This document shows, one piece after another, positions 1 to 14,600 of a stretch of DNA of 64,000 nucleotides. This DNA is from Arcuatula senhousia. Its lineage: Eukaryota > Mollusca > Bivalvia > Mytilida > Mytilidae. Every line of letters begins with the position of its first letter. The stretch's first letter is position 1. The stretch lies in NCBI GenBank assembly GCA_963971305.1, contig OZ020305.1:41985717-42049716 (forward strand), given 5' to 3'. The notes beneath the pieces are model-generated. The model saw only the letters and a program-made list of their open reading frames with translations, searched no databases and had not been told where the DNA came from. A program made the position numbers and the translations under genes.

Positions 1-225
1 TTTAAACGATTGGACAGTCAACAATTCTGTGAGCTTAGTTTTTTTTGGGTTGTAAACTTCTTTGTAAGACTATAGTGGAAGATGAATTATTTGAAAAGTT
101 TTATACCTAGGCATCTAATATTTAGTATTCAATCACTTAAGGTTGTGGTGTACTAAAGGCCTAGATAGATTGTGAATGAGTTTCACAGTGATGCCAACAG
201 TCAAGACATACTTTGAGTGGCCACA
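1..225 (+). repeat. Relict of a dispersed repeat (same family as 37837-38262)
   Basis: The stretch from the TCTGTGAGCTTAG block to the CAAGACATACTTTGAGTG block parallels, in the same order and with many mismatches, the repeat just downstream of FBXW5. Shared blocks include GTAAACTTCTTTG and CAAGACATACTT. It is cut by the window edge. No coding signal is seen. Confidence 0.5.
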
Positions 226-2635
226 CTTGTTTTTATAACATCAACATGTTTAAATAAACTGGTAATTGTCAAACAACAGTCATGTGAGGGTTGTTTAAGT
301 TTCTTTGTCAGATCAAATAACGGAAAAAAATTCCCCTCCCACTTTAACATTTTAAATATCCTATCCAAATTGGAAGCCGATTCGGACAGGTCTGAAAATT
401 GCTTGGGACATATAATTTGTACACTGAACTACCCTGCCAAGTTTTAAATCATTCCATAAAGAGATATGTTAAACATAACAAAGTTGCTAAAATAACAGTG
501 TTGTTGCTGTGAAAAACGTGAGTAAACTCATGCGTGGAAATAGAAAATATAATGAATTGATATTGTTGGATAGCCGATTCCTTTGGGAACAAAAAATAAA
601 GAATGGTGAGGGATGAAAAATGCAAATACTCGCCATCTGATTAAAGTTGGTCACAATAAACAAATTTTCTTATCAGCACTTATCAACAGCAGGTGTCAAA
701 TTTTAACACGAAATTGCGAAACCTTTAAAAGGTAATTACTTGTCTCAAATTCACCTACTTATTGTAAAAATTTCACTTGTTTATTCTTCAAACTTCCCCC
801 TATTTAACAATACTAATTTAGAAAAAAAATTAATGAAAATTAAATTAATTTCATAAGATTTACTAGAGGCACTTTTTAAAGAATGTATAAAAATAATTCA
901 TTTTATGTTTTAAACTGACGACTTTAAACAGTATTTTTTTAAAAATGCCAAATCAAAGTTAAAAGAAAATTAGCCTATCGCACACAGCAGCATTTTCTCT
1001 TTTCAATGATATGAATAATTTACATGTCCAATTTATAATAAAAGTGTTTACCCTAGAACCATTATACCATGTTTCAACAGAGAATCTGACGCAATATCAC
1101 CAGTGTACAAAATCATGCGTAGACCATAGTTTAATGTTATTTTCAACTAATTGGGAGAGACTAATCTCTTTAGTTTAATTTTCTCAGCATGAATGGTTTC
1201 TGAAAAAAGCTTTGACAAATTTTTTTTAATGGACATGTTGAGAAAAACTGAATGTCCCCTGGTAAAAAATTCCATGTGCATAACTTCATCTTCTTTTTTC
1301 CTTAATATAAAGTTCCATCAAAATCCATCAAGCAGTTTAAGAGGATTTGCACTTGCAAGTCTTTGAATAGTGTTACATAGGAAAAAACAAAAACAAAATT
1401 ATCTTCTTACAAGGATTTCCTTCTGCAATGTTAATTTGATACACACAACTTCTTGTTATGTTTTTCCTTTATTCAAAATTCCATCAAAATCCGCAAAACA
1501 GTTAGGAGTATTGTGCTCATTAGACTATAATTAGAAAAGTTTGTCAAATTGTCTCTCCTGAATTATATTTGAAGACAATGCAATTAATTTGTTCATGTTC
1601 ATCTTCTTATGACATACTTTTATCATGCAAAGTTTCAAAAAAGGTTGTCAAGGGAATGGAAAGCACTAATGAGATACAATTTATACAGATAGGACAATAG
1701 TTATACCTATACACTTCGTATCTTTTTTTATAAAACATTTCTTGTTTTGGTAGAATTTTTTTAATTTGACACTTAATTACAATTATGTAATGATTCTATA
1801 AAATAACAATGATGTCCACTCCAAAGTTTGTTTCATGTTGTCTTCTTGTTTCCTGAAAAAGAAAGCAGAATTCAGTAAAACATGAAAAAGTAATACATGT
1901 AATTTAAGTTTTCATAAATCTGCTTTAATGTGTATACATGTATGTTCTTCACTGGGATGATGTATGCAATAATACATGTTACAATTTAATTTGTCAATCT
2001 TCAAAACAAGTTAAATATTGTGAATATACAGGCATAAGCTTCAGATTTTTAACTGCAGGTTAATTGCTCTTAAAAATCCTTTTCATTTTATTTTGAGAAT
2101 GATGGTCAACAAATCAAAAGTTAACAGTTAATTGTTACCTTGTCCAATATTTTATTTTTATGGTCAAAGGGGCATAACTTTTACAAAAATTGTTACAACT
2201 TCTGAATTACAATTGTAAGCAAGGTATGAAATGTACAAATGTTATGTATAAAATCTACCAAAATATGTTGATAATTTTAAAGTGCTTACAAATATGTGTT
2301 GCAAGCATACAAAGGACACATGGATGGTGATTGTGGCAGAAAATGAAATCTGATGTGGCCTTAAAGAGCTTTACTACTGCAGCAGTTAAGAATCCTAACC
2401 CTTGCCTTTTATATTATCAAAGTGTATGGCCAGAATGTATTAGTTTATTTAACATTACCAGTATATAAAATGCAACAATTTTTAAATGTGTACAAAATAA
2501 ATTTTAAAAATTGAAGGCAATAAATGTTAGTAGATAATTAAGACATCAATGATTTCAAGTGAGAATATGTTAACATATCATAGAATAAGATATACATGCA
2601 GAATCACTAAAATTATTTTTTCTGATGATTTACCA
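226..2635. other. Noncoding flank downstream of MRPS11
   Basis: AT-rich sequence with no convincing exon on either strand. It contains decayed copies of a mollusc-type repeat with the phrase CCATCAAAATCC (about 1314-1345 and 1486-1510). The minus-strand 3' UTR of MRPS11 should occupy its right edge. Confidence 0.5.
2444..2449 (-). terminator. Candidate polyadenylation signal of MRPS11
   Basis: AATAAA on the minus strand, about 190 nt past the MRPS11 stop codon. It is the nearest canonical hexamer that I see downstream. No transcript evidence is available. Confidence 0.35.
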
Positions 2636-5600
2636 TTAAGTTCTCTTAGCTTTCCTTGGTCTGTTTCCATTATGAGGTAACTTTGTTGTATCTGTGATTG
2701 ACAAGACTTTCAATCCATTACCCTCCAAGGCTTTAATAGCAGGCTACAAACAGAAAAAAATAAATAAATAAACATGTAAGCATTTCAGAATCACATTCAG
2801 CTAACAAAGATTGAATTTTCACAGGTGAAAAAATTATTACTATTTGGATCTTTAATATCTTGTTACATCACTTGGATTTGCTGAAAATCAAATGTGATCT
2901 TCAATAAACTTTTGGTGGAAAATCAAACAATGAACAGAGGGTGTAACATGATGCCTTCATTTTGTGTAGCTGCCCAAGGTCTGTGGTTTCCTCCAGGTAC
3001 TCAGGTTTCCTCCATCATTAAAGCTGACTGCCCTATATGGCCCAGGTGTGTCGATATAAAGGGGCGTTAAATACCAACACACACACACCCACATTTTGTG
3101 TAGTGTGATTTTAATAGAAACAACCCATAATTCAAAAGTATTTCAACTTTTTAAAACTCGTACTGTTAAACAATGTCTAAGACTGGGATGCTCAATAGAA
3201 ACCTGCCACCCAAATTTCATTTTTGTCTAAAAAATGTTATCACGTGTTGTGTTGGTGTTTAACACCCTCTATTGAAGCACCTGGGCCATGTAGGGAGGTC
3301 ATATTTAATGTTATCACCTAGACAGGCAAAATGATCATAAAATGCAAATCTTCAATGTATCTGTATTTCCTTAAAAGGTTAAAACTTCATAAAAAGATTC
3401 AACAAATGAAGTCTTTAGTCATGTGTCTTATTTTGTATTTTATACTTGCTTCCAATGTTACTTACCAGTCGACCGGCACCAAAACCATTGACACATACTC
3501 TGACAGTCTTCATACCTCGGAATAAAATTTTCTGTAAACAAAGTACATGTATAATAAATGTTTAATGATAGCTTTATGAAGTCTTAATGTTCCTAAATAA
3601 AATTTTCAACGAGCAATAAAGATATAAGATGTGTAAGTACATTTATTCAAAATTCTTGTATTTCAATGGGTACTCTGTTTGTGAGACATCAATTTGTGGA
3701 TTTACAAATAACAATTTATATAACATGGTTGTTTTATATAATATATTGATCTCAATTTAATTGTGTTATTTCTTGCTCAATAGATGAACATCAACTTTAA
3801 AACCCACATCCTGTGTCTCTAAAACCCTGGTTGTTTTATAAGAACTGGTAAATTACTATGATTTGATGCAGTTGACTGCTGAAAATGATATTCTCATTCC
3901 TAAAGTGAGGTGCAAGCAAATAAAAGTGATGTTTATCATACATGTATAACTGTATTTTGTATAATAAGATATCTTCCCATGCATATTTACTCCTAGTTTT
4001 CTTTTTCAATCTAAAAAATAAAACATTCTTTTTCCCAACAATTCACAAGACTACCAGTAGTTTTTGTCTGAACCTGTGCTGTACAGTAGGATAGTTCAAC
4101 ATGTCATTTAACTTTTATTTGAGTATTAAACAAGGGGTTGCACTAAGTCGTGCTAAGCATACCCCACTCGGCCATTCAGATAACAGGAAGTAGATGACCG
4201 ACTGACCTGGAAAGGGGAGGCACGATACAACTCATCATGCTTAAACTGTATACCAAATTTGAAATCAATCCCTTCTCTAGAAGCCGAGAAATCTGTTACG
4301 AAAAATTGTCTTTTTTTGACCCATAAAAAGTCTTAGTCAGCTCAGAAAACAGGAAGGAGATGATGAACTGACACGGAAAGGGTAGGCATAGTATAACTCA
4401 TCATGCTGAAGCTGTGTACCAAATTTGAAACCAATCCATCCAGTACTGAGTAGAAGCAGAGAAATTGAACCGGACGGACAGACAAGGTGATTGCAATATA
4501 GCCCCCTCTCTTATGAGTGGGGGTATAACAAGGGGTTGCACTTAGTCGTGCTAAGGATACCCCCACTTGGCCACTCAGAAAACAGGAAGAAGATGCAATA
4601 CTGACATGGAAAGGAGAGGCATGTTACAACTCATCATGCTTAAGCTGTATACCAAATTTGAAATCAATCCCTTTCGTAGAAGCCGAGAAATCTGTTACGA
4701 AAAAATTGTCTATTTTTTACTCTTAAAAAAGTCAGTCAGCTCAGAAAACAGGAAGTCAATGGGCAACTGACCTGGAAAGGGGAGGTACGATACAACTCAT
4801 CATGCTTAAGCTGCATACCAAGTTAAGATCAAAACTCTTTAATAGAACCCAAGAAATCTGTTACGAAAAATTGTCTATTTTTGACCCTTAAAAAAGTCTA
4901 AGCCAGCTCAGAAAACAGGAAGTGGATGTGGGACTGACCTGGAAAGGGGAGGCAAGATAAAAGCTGTATACCAAATTTGAAATTAATCCCTTCAGTAGAA
5001 GCTGAGAAATCTGATACAAAAGTTTGTTACGGACTGACAGATGGACAAAGTTACACACAAAAGAAGTATCAAAACCACTTTCAAATGTTAGGTCCAAAAA
5101 GAGACTCCCAGAAACATATATCTCTCACCTGACCCTCAATAAAACTAAGTCTTTTGTATCTCTTCAGTAAGTCTTAAAAACATTTACATTTGGAAAACAG
5201 GAATTAGATAACTGAATGACCTGGAAATCAAATCCTCCAGGGACAGACGAATTGACCCGAGATGACAGACAGACAAGACAGATGAACAGATGGATTAGGT
5301 GCTTACAAAATATCCATATATCTTACTAATTAATATGTAGGGGAGTAAAAAAAAACTTGTCATTATTTGCAAGTGTTTTCAATTCCTGAAATAACAAAAT
5401 CTGAACTCTCACTCAGTAATGGAACATTCTATCTTATAAACAGTTAATCACCCCTGAGTTCTCATTCAATAATAGAACATTCCATCTGATAAACAGTAAA
5501 TCACATCTGAGTTTTTATTCAATAATGGAACATTAGTTAATCACATCTGAATTCTCACTCAGTAATGGAATGTTCTATCTTATAAACAGTTTATCACCCC

Positions 5601-8600
5601 TGAGTTCTCATTCAATAATAGAACATTCCATCTGACAAACAGTTAATCACCACTGAGTTCTCACTAATAATGGAACATTCTATTTTTAAACAGTTATTCT
5701 CTTCTGAGATCTCGCTCAATAATGGAACATTCCATCTGATAAACAGTTAATCATCCCTGAGTTCTTGCTCAATAACATGAATAATGGGACATTCTATCTT
5801 TTAAACAGTTAATAAGTTTATTAATGCAACTATAGACCAGTACTGAGTCATTGCATACAGTACAAAACAATGACAATGACATACATGAACAAGGGGTTGC
5901 ACTAAGTCGTGCTAAGCATACCCCCACTCGACCATTCAGAAAACAGGAAGTAGATGACCGACTGACCTGGAAAGGTGAGGCACGATACAACTCATAATGC
6001 AGAAGCTGTATACCAAATTTAAAATCAATCCCTTCTGTAGAAGCCGAGAAATCTGTTACGAAAAATTGTCTATTTTGACCCATTAAAAGTCTAAGTTAGC
6101 TCGGAAAACAGGAAGTAGATGATGGACTGACCTGGAAAGGGGAGGCACGGTATAACTCATCATGCTGAAGCTGTGTATCGAATTTGAAACCAATCCATCC
6201 AGTAGAAGCTGGGAAATCTGTTACAAAAAATTCACATTTCAATTTTTTTACCCTAAAAAGTCTAAGTCTGCTCGGAAAACAGGAAGTAGATGATGGACTG
6301 ACCTGGAAAGGGGAGGCACGGTATAACTCATCATGCTGAGGCTGTGTACCAAATTTGAAACCAATCCATCCAGTAGAAGCCGAGAAATCTGTTACGAAAA
6401 ATTTCACATTTCAAATTTTTTACCCTAAAAAAGTCTAAGTCGGCTTGGAAAACAGGAAGTAGATAATGGATTGACCTGGAAAGGGGAGGCACGGTATAAC
6501 TCATCATGCTTTAGCTGTGTACCAAATTTGAAACCAATCCATCCAGTAGAAGCCGAGAAATCTGTTACAAAAAATTTCACATTTCAAATTTTTTTCCCTA
6601 AAAAAGTCTAAGTCGGCTCGGAAAATAGGAAGTAGATAATGGATTGACCTGGAAAGGGGAGGCACGGTATAACTCATCATGCTTTAGCTGTGTACCAAAT
6701 TTGAAACCAATCCATCCAGTAGAAGCCGAGAAATCTGTTACGAAAAATTTCACATTTCAAATTTTTTTCCCTAAAAAAGTCTAAGTCGGCTCGGAAAACA
6801 GGAAGTAGATAATGGATTGACCTAGAAAGGGGAGGCACGGTATAAATCATCATGCTGAAGCTGTGTACCAAATTTGAAACCAATCCATCCAGTAGAAGCA
6901 GAGAAATTGAACCGGACGGACAGACAGACGGACGGACAAGGTGATTGCAATATAGCCCCCTCTCTTACGAGTGGGGGTATAATAATAACAAATTGACATA
7001 GAGAATATGAATTTTGTAAACATTTTATATTAATTAATGGGACATTATCATTGATAGCGTTGACAATTGTCAAGACTAACTAGGGTCTCCCTTCCTCTGT
7101 TCAAATGACTGATCTATAAAAGAGACAACAATCCCAATTTCTTCAGGTGTTGACGGGTTTTAAATTTTTATTTCTTTTTCATTATTGTTAAGCAGATCAA
7201 AATTTGGATACCAATCTAAAAGGTTTTTAAGAAATGTATCCCTTTCCTTTTTGTTAATTATACCATTTAAAAAGAAAAGTTGCTCATCATCTAAAACATT
7301 ACAGGTTTCACATAGTCTCAAATGTCTGGGAATTTTCAAATATCTACCAGTTTCAATAAATAATTTATGGTCACTAAATTCTAAACTTTGTTGTACGACT
7401 TTACCCCCCACAGAGCTATTCAATTTCAGTACTTTAACGGGTGTTACCGGCCTCTTTTATTTTTAGAACTTACACGGCCTGTTTATCTACTGGTCAACTT
7501 AGTTCATGCGTACTTTACGAAGTCATAGTTGTTTAATTTTGATGAAAGGTAGATGCATGTATTCATCATATTAAAGTTTTTAATTTGTAAGACTTTTGCT
7601 TTTGCATTTTGAGTTAAAATCATCTCGAAAAAATCCCTGTCCTGAGCGGGGTTTGAACCATCATTCCTTGACGTACTAGACTTCAATCTTACCCCACGAC
7701 TACTGAGGACTACATAAAAGTTGGTCCTTTAAATATATATGAACACCAACTATTACGACGATCAATTCATATATTGAAAAAATTTGACCATTAAAAGACA
7801 CTTTCTGGATCATTTGTAAATTTTGCGAACTTGTGAACAATAAAGTTTGTACAATAAAAGCGACCAAAAACGGTCAGCCAGTGAAAAATAAACTAAAATA
7901 AGTTCTGGGTGAGATTAGAACTGATTCTTGGACTCCACTTCATGCTATACTCCTTTCTACAATTATTCCGCCCATAACGGAGGCTTACCTTTACTAAAAA
8001 CAAATTTAAAGTTTCTGCTTGTGTTGAAAGATAAATCTAATATAGAGCTTGATGCCATAACAACTTCTCTGTGAATTACCAAAAAATTAAGAAGTACTTG
8101 TATATCTATTAAATATATTAAAATTGGATTTTTTAAACTTATGTCAAAACTATGACGGGTTTTAAAAGATACATTTGATAACAATTTAGTTTTTCTTTCT
8201 AAAACAAAAACAAAAACAACCAATTGATATGATGATGATGTAAAACAAGGACAACCTTGCGCTTGTAAATTTTGGTTTTAATTATGTTGAATGTGAAACG
8301 TTTCACAAAAAAAAAACTCTGAACCATTCCGTTCAATTACGACAAACAAATTATCAGTATTAACAGTTTTACATACATGTATCTTCCCTTAACGGCAAGA
8401 GTTTGCTTTTAAGAAAAAAATTAATCGATATATTATAAAGTTTGTTAAAATTTGGAAAAGCTACATAGCCAGCTGTATGTTTTCAATAACTTTTAATGAA
8501 GACGAAATTCATTATTTTTTTCATTCAGAAACTAAGTCATATTTTCATTTCGTTCGCGTTGTTGATTTCTGTTCGGTTTAATTTGTGGGGATTTTTTGTG

Positions 8601-11600
8601 TGTATTTTCGTGCTGTTCTTGTTCGTGTTTGCCGGTTTTGAAGTTGCCCTTTTTGACTTTTGACGCTGGAATACCCCAGTGGTGCCTGTTTGCTTCTTTT
8701 ATATCTTTTTTTTCAAATAGATTTCATAAAAAAATATATTCAAAAACTTCTTACTCTAAATATGTTTCTTTAAAGTAGTTGGTAATCTTAGTGTGTTTCT
8801 AGGCTAAAAAAAAATGACGTTAAAACAATTATTCTGTACGGGGTTTGAACCACTATGTTATGTCATTCTAAACTTTCATCTTCCCACTAGACCACAATGG
8901 CTGAGCAATGAGTAAGGGGGTTTAAATGTATATAAACACAAATTTTACGGCAATCAATTCATACAATAAATAAATTATTACACAATTCTAATATATATTT
9001 TTTCGACGTCGTACAAGTCAGATACAAAACATTTGTAACAGAAAAACAAACCGGTAAACCCATTACCGAACAGTTTTTCCGTCTCGGAATCAGGCAAAAT
9101 CCTCGGCGCAAGCGCCTCGGACTTTGACCTGATTCCTCGAGCGGAAAAACTGTACGGTAACAGGTGTTACTGGCTTGTTTTTCTGTTACATATGTATTGT
9201 ATCTAAATATTGAGTTGCATTGTCTTTAATTATTTTTTTAACATCACACCTGAGTTCTCACTAATAATGGAACATTCTATTTTTAAACAGTTATTCTCTT
9301 CTGAGTTTCACTCATATTGGAATGTTCTATCTTATAAAAAGTTATTCACCCCTGAGTTCTCACTAGTAATGGAACATTCTTTCTCTAATTTTCATCTCGA
9401 TAGTTAAATGACAGAATTTTAAGCTCTCGACAGAGTCTCAAGCTTAAAATTCCATCATTTAACTATCTTGATTGAGAAATCTGATAATCCACTTGAAACA
9501 ATGTAAGAAGCTATATATCTTTAAACAGTTATTCTCGACTGAGTTTTCACTCATAATGGAACAGTCTACCTTATAAACATTTGTACGACTTTACCCCCCA
9601 CAGAGCTATTCAATTTCAGTACTTTAACTGGTGTTACCGGCCTCTTTTATTTTTAGAACTTACACGGCCTGTTTATCTACAGGTCAACTTAGTTCATGCG
9701 TACTTTACGAAGTCATAGTTGTTTAATTTTGATGAAAGGTAGATTTATTCATCATATTATAGTTATCATATTAATGTCTTTTATTTGTAATATATTTTGC
9801 TTATGCATTTTGAGTTAAAATCGTCTCGAAAAAATCCCTGTCCTGAGCGGGGTTTGAACCATCAAACCTTGTCGTACTAGACTTCAATCTTACCCCACGA
9901 CTAAAGAGGACTACATAAAAATTGGTCCTTTAAATATATATGAACACCAACTATTACGACAATCAATTCATATACATCTATTGAATAAATTTGACCATTA
10001 AAAGACATTCTGGATCATTTGTAAATTTTGCGAACTTGTGAACAATAAAGTTTGAAAAAAATAACGTCCAAAAACGGTCAGCCAGTGAAAAATAAACTTA
10101 AATGATTAGAACTGATTCTTGGACTCCACTTCATGCTATACTCCTGTCTTCAATTATTCCACCCCATAACGTACGCTTTCCTTTACTAAAAAAATTTTAA
10201 GTCTCTGCTTGTGTTGAAAAAGAAATCTAATATAGAGCTTGATGCCATAACAACTTCTCTGTGAATTACCAAAAAATAAGAAGTATTTGTATAATTATCT
10301 ATTAAAGATATTAAAATTGGATTTTTTAAACTTATGTCCATGAAGAGATAACAAAAAAAGAAAAATTATACTTTTCAAAAATTGAATATCGTTAGTTGTG
10401 CGTTTTGAATAAATAAGTGGGATTGGCATGAAATCTTACTCTACGATTGAGATGTATATTTTGTTGAAAATAAAACTATGACGGGTTAAAAGATACATTT
10501 GATTACAATTTAGTTTTTTTTCTAAAACCAAAAAAAAACAACCAATGGATATGATGATGATGTAAAACAAGGACAAACTTACGCTTGTAAATTTTGGTTT
10601 TAACTATGTTGAATGTGAAACGTTTCACAAAAAACCCCTGAAACAATCCGTTCAATTACGACAAACAACTTATCAGTATTAACAGTTTTATGTTTCATGT
10701 CCTACATATATTCCCTTAACGGCAAGAGTTTGCTTTTAAGAAAAAAAAATCAATCGATATATTATAAAGTTTGTTAAAATTTGGAAAAGCTAGATAGTCA
10801 GCTGTGTGTTTTCAATAACTTTAAATGAAGACGAAATTCATTATTTTTTTTTCATTCAGAAACTAAGTCATATTTTCATTTCGTTCGCGTTGTTAATTTC
10901 TGTTCGGTTTAATTTGTGGGGATTTTTTGTGTGTATTTTCGTGCTGTTCTTATTCGTGTTTGCCGGTTTTGTAGTTGCCCTTTTTGACTTTTGACGCTGG
11001 AATACCCCATTGGTGCCTTTTCGATTCTTTTATATCTTTTTTTTTCATATACATGTAGATTTCATTTAAAAATGTATTTAAAAAAAAAATCTTACTCTAA
11101 ATATGTTTCTTCAAAGCATTTGGTAATCTTAGTGTATTTCTAGGCTAAAAAAAACTGACGTTCAAACTTTGACTCTGAGCGGGGTTTGAACCACCAAGCT
11201 ATATCTTTCTAATCTTTCATCTTCCCACTAGACCACAATGGCTGAGCAATAAAAGTAGTGGTTTAAATGTATTTAAACACAAATTTTACGGCAATCAATT
11301 CATGCAATAAATAAATTATTACACAATTTTAATATATATTTTCGACGTCGTACACGTCAGATACAAAACATTTGTAACAGAAAAACAAACCGGTAAACCC
11401 ATTACCGAACAGTTTTTCCGCCTCGGAATCAGGCAAAATCCTTGGCGCAAGTGCCTCGGACTTTGACCTGATTCCTCGAGCGGAAAAACTGTACGGTAAC
11501 GGGTGTTACCGGCTTGTTTTTCTGTTACATATGTATTGTATCTAATACTTAATAATCACCACTGAGTTCTCGCTCAATAATGGAAGAATATTTATCTTAT

Positions 11601-14600
11601 AAACAGTTAATCACGGCTGAGTTCTTGCTCAATAATGGAACATTCTATTCTATCTTATAAACAGTTAATCACCACTGAGTTCTCGCTCCATAATGGAACA
11701 TTCTATCTTATAAACATTAAATCACCCCTGAGTTCTCATTCAATAATAGAACATTCCATCTGATAAACAGTTAATCACCACTGAGTTCTCGCTCAATAAT
11801 GGAACATTCTATCTTATAAACAGTTAATCACCCCTGAATTCTCTCTCAATCATTATCAAATGGGACTTTCTATCTTATAAACAGTTACCTACTCATAATG
11901 AAACATTCTATCTTATAAACAGTTAAACACCCCTGGGTTCTCGCTCAATAATGGAACATTATACATGTATATATCACTTCTGTAGATTTTAATGTGCTTC
12001 ACAAATTTTAAATGCTATCTCTTGCTCTACCACTTACAGATATCAAGATAACAAGCAAAAACTGTAAAAATGGTTAATTTTGACAATTTAGGGAAAGTGA
12101 ATAATTTAAGGAGTTGTCTAACAATTTTGTCTCAATAAGAAACAAAGAGGTAACTGTTTAAAAATATAATGTTCCATTATTGAGTTTAAACTGAATATAT
12201 CAAATATATATTCTTTCGTTTTTAATATTAAGAAGGAAGGTTGCTTTAGATTTTCTATTTTTTAAAAACTTTTCCAGCTAAATGTTAATAAAAAGCTACG
12301 CCGAGCGCAGCATGATACGACCACAACAAGTTGAACCCTGTACGTTGGAGGCCCAATATGGATAGTCCATTGCTTTGGTCACATGAAGCCCATGGTGGAC
12401 TTACAAAGCTTTTTGACACATGCATCCTGTGGTGGACTTAGAAATGCATTTTTGACAAATATATTTACATTAACATCTTATACAAAAAGCCTTATTTCTA
12501 TACATGTATTAATTTACAATTTTGGCCCTTTGACCCCTAATTCCTCAAAAATGGTAAAAGATATTGCTAATTCGATAAAAAATAATAGGAAATTGTGTAC
12601 ATGGAATCCGATGAAAAAAAGATTTTGAAAATCGGACCACAAATAAAACAGTTGATTTTATGGGCATGGCCTGTCTTTAGCCCCCTGTAACAATGTAATG
12701 GTGAAATACATATCAAAATTATTGACACATACAAAGAAAGAATTTTCAAAATCTATTGAATAATAAACATTCTACAACAGTTTTGTCAATACACCCGTTT
12801 TAGCCCTTTTTGCTAAAACAGTAGGGGCCACAAACCCCAAATACAAATCAAGATTCCTCTAGTGGATATAATCATCATATATAAACTTCATAACAATTGG
12901 CAGGCCCACGTACTACAACTTAATTTTTGGTATAAAACTATTTGCATTGACAAACTTTTAAAAATGGCGTTTTTGGCCCCTTTGACCCCTAATTTCTCAA
13001 AAACAGTAAGAGATATTGCAAATCTGATTGTAAAACGCAGACAGGAATTTTCACAAAGATTCCAATGAAAAAAAGATTTTGAAAATCGGACCACAAATAA
13101 AAAAGTCAATTTTTTGGGTGTGGCCCCTTTTTGACCCCCAGTATCAATGTAACAGTGCAATATATATCAAAACCATTGACACATTTTGTTGACAGAATTT
13201 AATGATGAATTCAATAAAAAAAGAATTATCAAAATCGAATGAATAATAAACATTTTACAACAGTTTTGTCAATACACCCGTTTTAGCCCTTTTTGGCCCT
13301 TTTTTCTAAAATGATAAGGGCCACAACCCCCAAATACAATACCAACCTTCCTTAAGTGGTAACAAACATCATATCAAAATTTCATAACATTCGGTCAATA
13401 TTTACTCAAGTTATCGCACGGAAACCAAAGTGTCCACAGACGACGACAACGACGACGACGACGACATCGCCATAACATTATACGATCGCAAAAATTTTGC
13501 GGTCGTATAAAAATTATAATCTGCATGACCTCCCTGTTCTCTTTTTAGCAAGGCATCTATGTTGGTTTGATCCAAGGAAAAAAAATAACAAAGAAATCAG
13601 TAGACCCAAAAGACAAACAAGATTACTACACATAGCCAATGGCCTCTGCCGCCACACAAATTTCATCAAAATCCCTTAAGCAGTCTTAGAGGAGTTGTGC
13701 TCACAAAAGTGTGATGGACGGATGATGACCATTTCTAGGTCCCTCCGTGGCTATTATCAACTACATATCATGACAATTATCAACTACATATCATGACAAA
13801 CAATTCTACAAAATTTCATCAAAATCTGTTTAGCAGTCTTAGATGAGTTGCACTCACAAAAGTATGACAGACAGATGCACTGACCAATGCACTGACTGAA
13901 ACCATCACTAGGTCCCATCTGTCGCATTGCAGTTTGGGACAGCAAAATATGAGAATACACAAGACACTAAGGCCTTAATAAAATAATTCCTATATTTTCA
14001 TCCAAATTTCTTGAAAAATGGAGCAGGAAGGCAGATTTCATTGGTTTTTCTTATCCATTTTGATAAGATATGCTGCCATTTTTAAGAAAAATGCCCCCAA
14101 AATGGACCTATTTTGCCAAAGAATAATAATAAAATGTTTTTAGTTGGCTGAGAAAATCTGGTGGGAGGAGGGCATAAGAATCCAGGATATTTTTTTTATT
14201 GCCCTAAACTAAAATGCAAACAGAAATGTGACTCACAGAAACAAACCTCATCATGAAATTGTCTACTTATTTGTGCAATATCAGTGGCTACGGCCTGTGC
14301 TGCTATATTACTGGACTTATTTATTATAAAATTGTCTACTTATTTGTGCAATATCAGTGGCTACAGCCTGTGCTGCTATATTACTGGACTTATTTATTAT
14401 AAAATTGCCTACTTACTTGTGCAATATCTGTGGCTACGGCCTGTGCTGCTATATTACTGGACTTATTTATTATAAAATTGCCTACTTACTTGTGCAATAT
14501 CTGTGGCTACAGCCTGTGCTGCTATATAACTGGACTTATTTATTATAAAATTGCCTACTTACTTGTGCAATATCTGTGGTTACGGCCTGTGCTGCTATAT

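Larger units (their letters stand above)
7391..9206. repeat. Composite unit, copy A (direct duplicate of 9581-11545)
   Basis: About 1.8 kb matching 9581-11545 from TTGTACGACTTTACCCCCCA to CATATGTATTGTATCTAA with few differences. It contains two minus-strand tRNA-like modules (7639-7710, about 8836-8908) and ends with a long palindrome (9035-9189). No intact protein is seen. The type of mobile element is unclear. Confidence 0.85.
9581..11545. repeat. Composite unit, copy B
   Basis: Direct repeat of 7391-9206. It differs by scattered substitutions and by about 130 extra bases near 10345-10475, inserted between CTTATGTC and AAAACTATGACGGG. The tRNA-like modules and terminal palindrome are retained. 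The left edge repeats the same LINE-derived end (CGACTTTACCCCCCACAGAG). Confidence 0.85.

Noticed and set aside
4342..7073. Several minus-strand frames with [14 protein letters not shown] repeats
   Set aside because: They follow the 173-bp satellite period exactly and change frame between units; no start or stop is conserved.
7639..11250. Genuine tRNA genes
   Set aside because: A and B boxes are present, but the anticodon arms and most acceptor stems do not fold, and copies sit in repeats; called tRNA-like only.
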